NCBI GenBank assembly: GCA_003105285.1
Contig: PQAN01000049.1
Coordinates: forward strand, 1-6,686
From: Methylocystaceae bacterium
GTDB lineage: Bacteria; Pseudomonadota; Alphaproteobacteria; Rhizobiales; Beijerinckiaceae
Direction of reading: 5' to 3'
Length of the DNA: 6,686 nt
This document shows, one piece after another, positions 5,602 through 6,686 of this stretch. The first letter of the stretch is position 1; each line of letters opens with the position of its first letter. A program made the position numbers and the translations under genes. Below the pieces are notes generated by a model. It was given only the letters and a program-made list of their open reading frames with translations, was not told the origin of the DNA and did no database searches.

Positions 5602-6084
5602 ATGGCGGACGACACGGAACCAGAGCCGCACGGCGTCATAGCGGCCAACGACAATCGAGGTCCAGACGGCAAACGGGATGAACCAGACCGGGAGATGCGG
5701 TGGCAGTTGTACGAGCCGTCGATGAAGGCGCGGATGCAAGACCTCGAACGGCAGAAGGCGGACATCGTCGCTCGCTTGTCGCAGGCTCCGGCCGATATTC
5801 CGGACGTGCATCCCAACGTCGCCAACGTCTACCGGCTTCGTGTCGACCGCTTCACGGAGGCGCTCGACGATCCGGACGGCGGCAGGCAGGCTGCAGAAGC
5901 GCTACGCTCGCTCATCGGCGAAATCGTGCTGACGCCCGGAAAGAAGCGCGGCGAGGTTCACGCCGAGCTACGCGGCGAATTGTTCGGCATTCTCGACTTC
6001 ATCAAACCCGAGGAAAACCAACCGGGAACGAAATTCATGCCAGCGGTCGCAGCGAGTCCCCGCAACCACCGATCCTTGCGATAA
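5602..6084 (+). pseudogene. C-terminal fragment of a large serine recombinase with a foreign N-terminus
   Basis: The frame has 160 residues. From about residue 36 (LYEPSMKARMQDLERQKADI) to 133 it matches the C-terminal segment of large serine recombinases. That segment comprises a coiled-coil helix, the 'APADIPDVHPNVANVYRLRVDRFTEAL' pattern, an AAEALRSLIGEIVLTPG helix, and a strand with GEVHAELRGELFGIL. The C-terminus (AVAASPRNHRSLR) also resembles full-length members. Missing are the N-terminal resolvase domain with its catalytic serine and the zinc-ribbon DNA-binding part, so it cannot recombine DNA by itself. The first ~35 residues (MADDTEPEPHGVIAANDNRG and so on) are charged, probably disordered, and not recognised. 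The ribosome site is weak: GGAAAG at 5581-5586 is about 15 bases from the ATG. This looks like a deletion junction that left an open frame rather than a selected small protein. Confidence 0.75.
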
Positions 6085-6097
6085 CATATCGCCTACC

Positions 6098-6131
6098 AGC
6101 CCGGCCTCCGAAAGGACGTCGGGCTTCTTCT
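6098..6131 (+). terminator. Candidate intrinsic terminator after the recombinase fragment
   Basis: AGCCCG (6098-6103) pairs with CGGGCT (6120-6125). Two more pairs follow (one G-U), then a mismatch, then TCC (6107-6109) pairs with GGA (6114-6116) across a GAAA tetraloop. A pyrimidine tract TTCTTCTT follows. The tract is interrupted by C, so strength is uncertain. It lies 14 bases after the stop at 6084, the expected place. Confidence 0.6.
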
Positions 6132-6208
6132 TGCCCGTTGCCCGATGCAAACCGAAGCATCGCAGTTATCCCTCCATGGTGGGCCGCCTTTTCAAAATCG
6201 GGTGGGGT

Positions 6209-6222
6209 GTAGTGCGTAGTGC
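6209..6222. repeat. Tandem 7-base repeat upstream of the excisionase-like gene
   Basis: GTAGTGC occurs twice without a gap, 27 bases before the ATG at 6249. Small direct repeats near excisionase genes can be binding sites for the excisionase itself. This is only suggestive. Confidence 0.25.
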
Positions 6223-6248
6223 TGCATGAGCGAGGCTAGCTGCACAGC

Positions 6249-6644
6249 ATGGGTCGGATGACGGACGGCGAACGACGCCGGCGGTGAAGCGACGAAGACC
6301 GGGCTCGGATCCCGGCGGCGATTGCGGAGCTCGGCGTCTCCGAGCGCCAGTTGCGCGATCTGATCCGAGACGGGAAAATCCCCTTCGTCAACGTCGGCCT
6401 TGCCGGGCGGCCTGCTTATCGGCTCCGACCGGTCGACATCGAGGCGTTCATCATTCAGCGGACGGGGATATGTCAAAAGTCCGAGGTCTCTACCAACGCA
6501 GCGGCGCCGGCGATTGGCTCTACGACCTCCAAATCCGAGGTCGTCGATTTTGCGGCTCGACGGGCGCAGCGAACCGGCAGGACGCAGAAAAGTGGCCGGC
6601 AGAAATTCCCGCGCGCCAAACCGGGCCGACCTGAAGGCCGATGA
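6249..6644 (+). pseudogene. Excisionase-like helix-turn-helix gene with an in-frame stop
   Basis: The protein resembles small winged HTH proteins (HTH_17 / MerR-like) that act as recombination directionality factors or regulators beside ICE integrases. The core is at codons 21-66 from ATG 6249: IPAAIAELGVSERQLRDLIR, then DGKIPFVNVGLAGRPAYRLR and PVDIEAFI. There is no ATG, GTG or TTG between the TGA at 6285-6287 and the TTG at 6351, and that TTG lies inside the recognition helix. Upstream of the TGA the same frame continues to ATG 6258 and ATG 6249. Codon 13 thus appears mutated to TGA, possibly from CGA by one C-to-T change. The C-terminal tail (TTSKSEVVDFAARRAQRTG) looks like the low-complexity tail of such proteins and overlaps the integrase start. 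The gene could work only by readthrough or from a non-standard start. Confidence 0.7.
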
Positions 6645-6686
6645 TGAATCGCTGACGCGAGACGAAGCAGGAATGAGGCTGCGGAA
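6470..6686 (+). pseudogene. Tyrosine-type integrase, N-terminal part, frameshifted and cut by the window edge
   Basis: From ATG 6470 the frame reads MSKVRGLYQRSGAGDWLYDL, then QIRGRRFCGSTGAANRQDAEKW. This is the three-strand N-terminal domain (arm-type DNA-binding) seen at the start of many phage-type integrases of alphaproteobacteria. The frame stops at TGA 6632-6634. The expected continuation (ADLKADDESLTRDEAGMRLR) is in the next frame from 6625 and stays open to the end of the window. One missing base within CCGGGCC (6621-6627) would restore the reading. The catalytic domain (Arg...HxxR...Tyr) would lie beyond the window and cannot be checked. It overlaps the end of the excisionase-like frame by about 175 bases, which is long for such a pair. 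Confidence 0.65.

Noticed and set aside
1..6686. CRISPR arrays, tRNA, rRNA or riboswitches.
   Set aside because: No regularly spaced repeats of 20 bases or more, no cloverleaf with a CCA-type end and no familiar rRNA or riboswitch core were seen on either strand by reading.

Overview
The window looks like a decaying accessory island in a GC-rich alphaproteobacterium, most likely of the order Hyphomicrobiales (rhizobia, Bradyrhizobium or Methylocystis-like). This rests on the strong codon bias toward G and C and on a VirD2-like DUF3363 relaxase of the kind found on alphaproteobacterial integrative and conjugative elements (ICEs). The neighbouring excisionase, integrase, recombinase and toxin-antitoxin genes are also typical of that setting. 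The genus is not decided by the sequence.

Layout. Positions 2-300 hold a frameshifted remnant of an IS5-type transposase. A weak minus-strand open frame (91-510) abuts and runs antisense through it. Positions 511-1295 have no convincing gene, only a few small repeats and hairpins. From 1296/1398 to 3502 lies the relaxase gene. Its conserved N-terminal segment (to about 1650) and its catalytic plus DUF3363 part (open from the GTG at 1709) are in different frames, separated by an apparent one-base loss in a GGC run. A small XRE regulator (3590-3820, minus) converges on the relaxase. It is transcribed divergently from a 189-residue protein with a Tat-like N-terminus (4048-4617).

Next is a toxin-first toxin-antitoxin pair: a HigB/Gp49-like toxin (4783-5148) and an XRE antitoxin (5138-5470). 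The toxin reading frame appears to begin with ATT instead of ATG. Then comes the C-terminal part of a large serine recombinase joined to an unrelated N-terminus (5602-6084), followed by a good candidate terminator (6098-6131). The right end carries an excisionase-like HTH gene interrupted by an in-frame TGA (6249-6644). The start of a tyrosine integrase (6470 to the window edge) overlaps it and is itself shifted by one base near 6625.

Together these are pieces of conjugation, integration and addiction modules. The mobility genes carry lesions (relaxase, excisionase, integrase, recombinase, IS transposase), while the antitoxin, the XRE regulator and the 189-residue protein look intact. The simplest reading is an immobilised ICE relic. 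Single-base assembly errors in GC runs are an alternative for the relaxase and integrase shifts. I see no convincing evidence of an undescribed multi-gene system. The most unusual signals are the non-canonical toxin start and the long two-frame overlap of the HTH and integrase genes.
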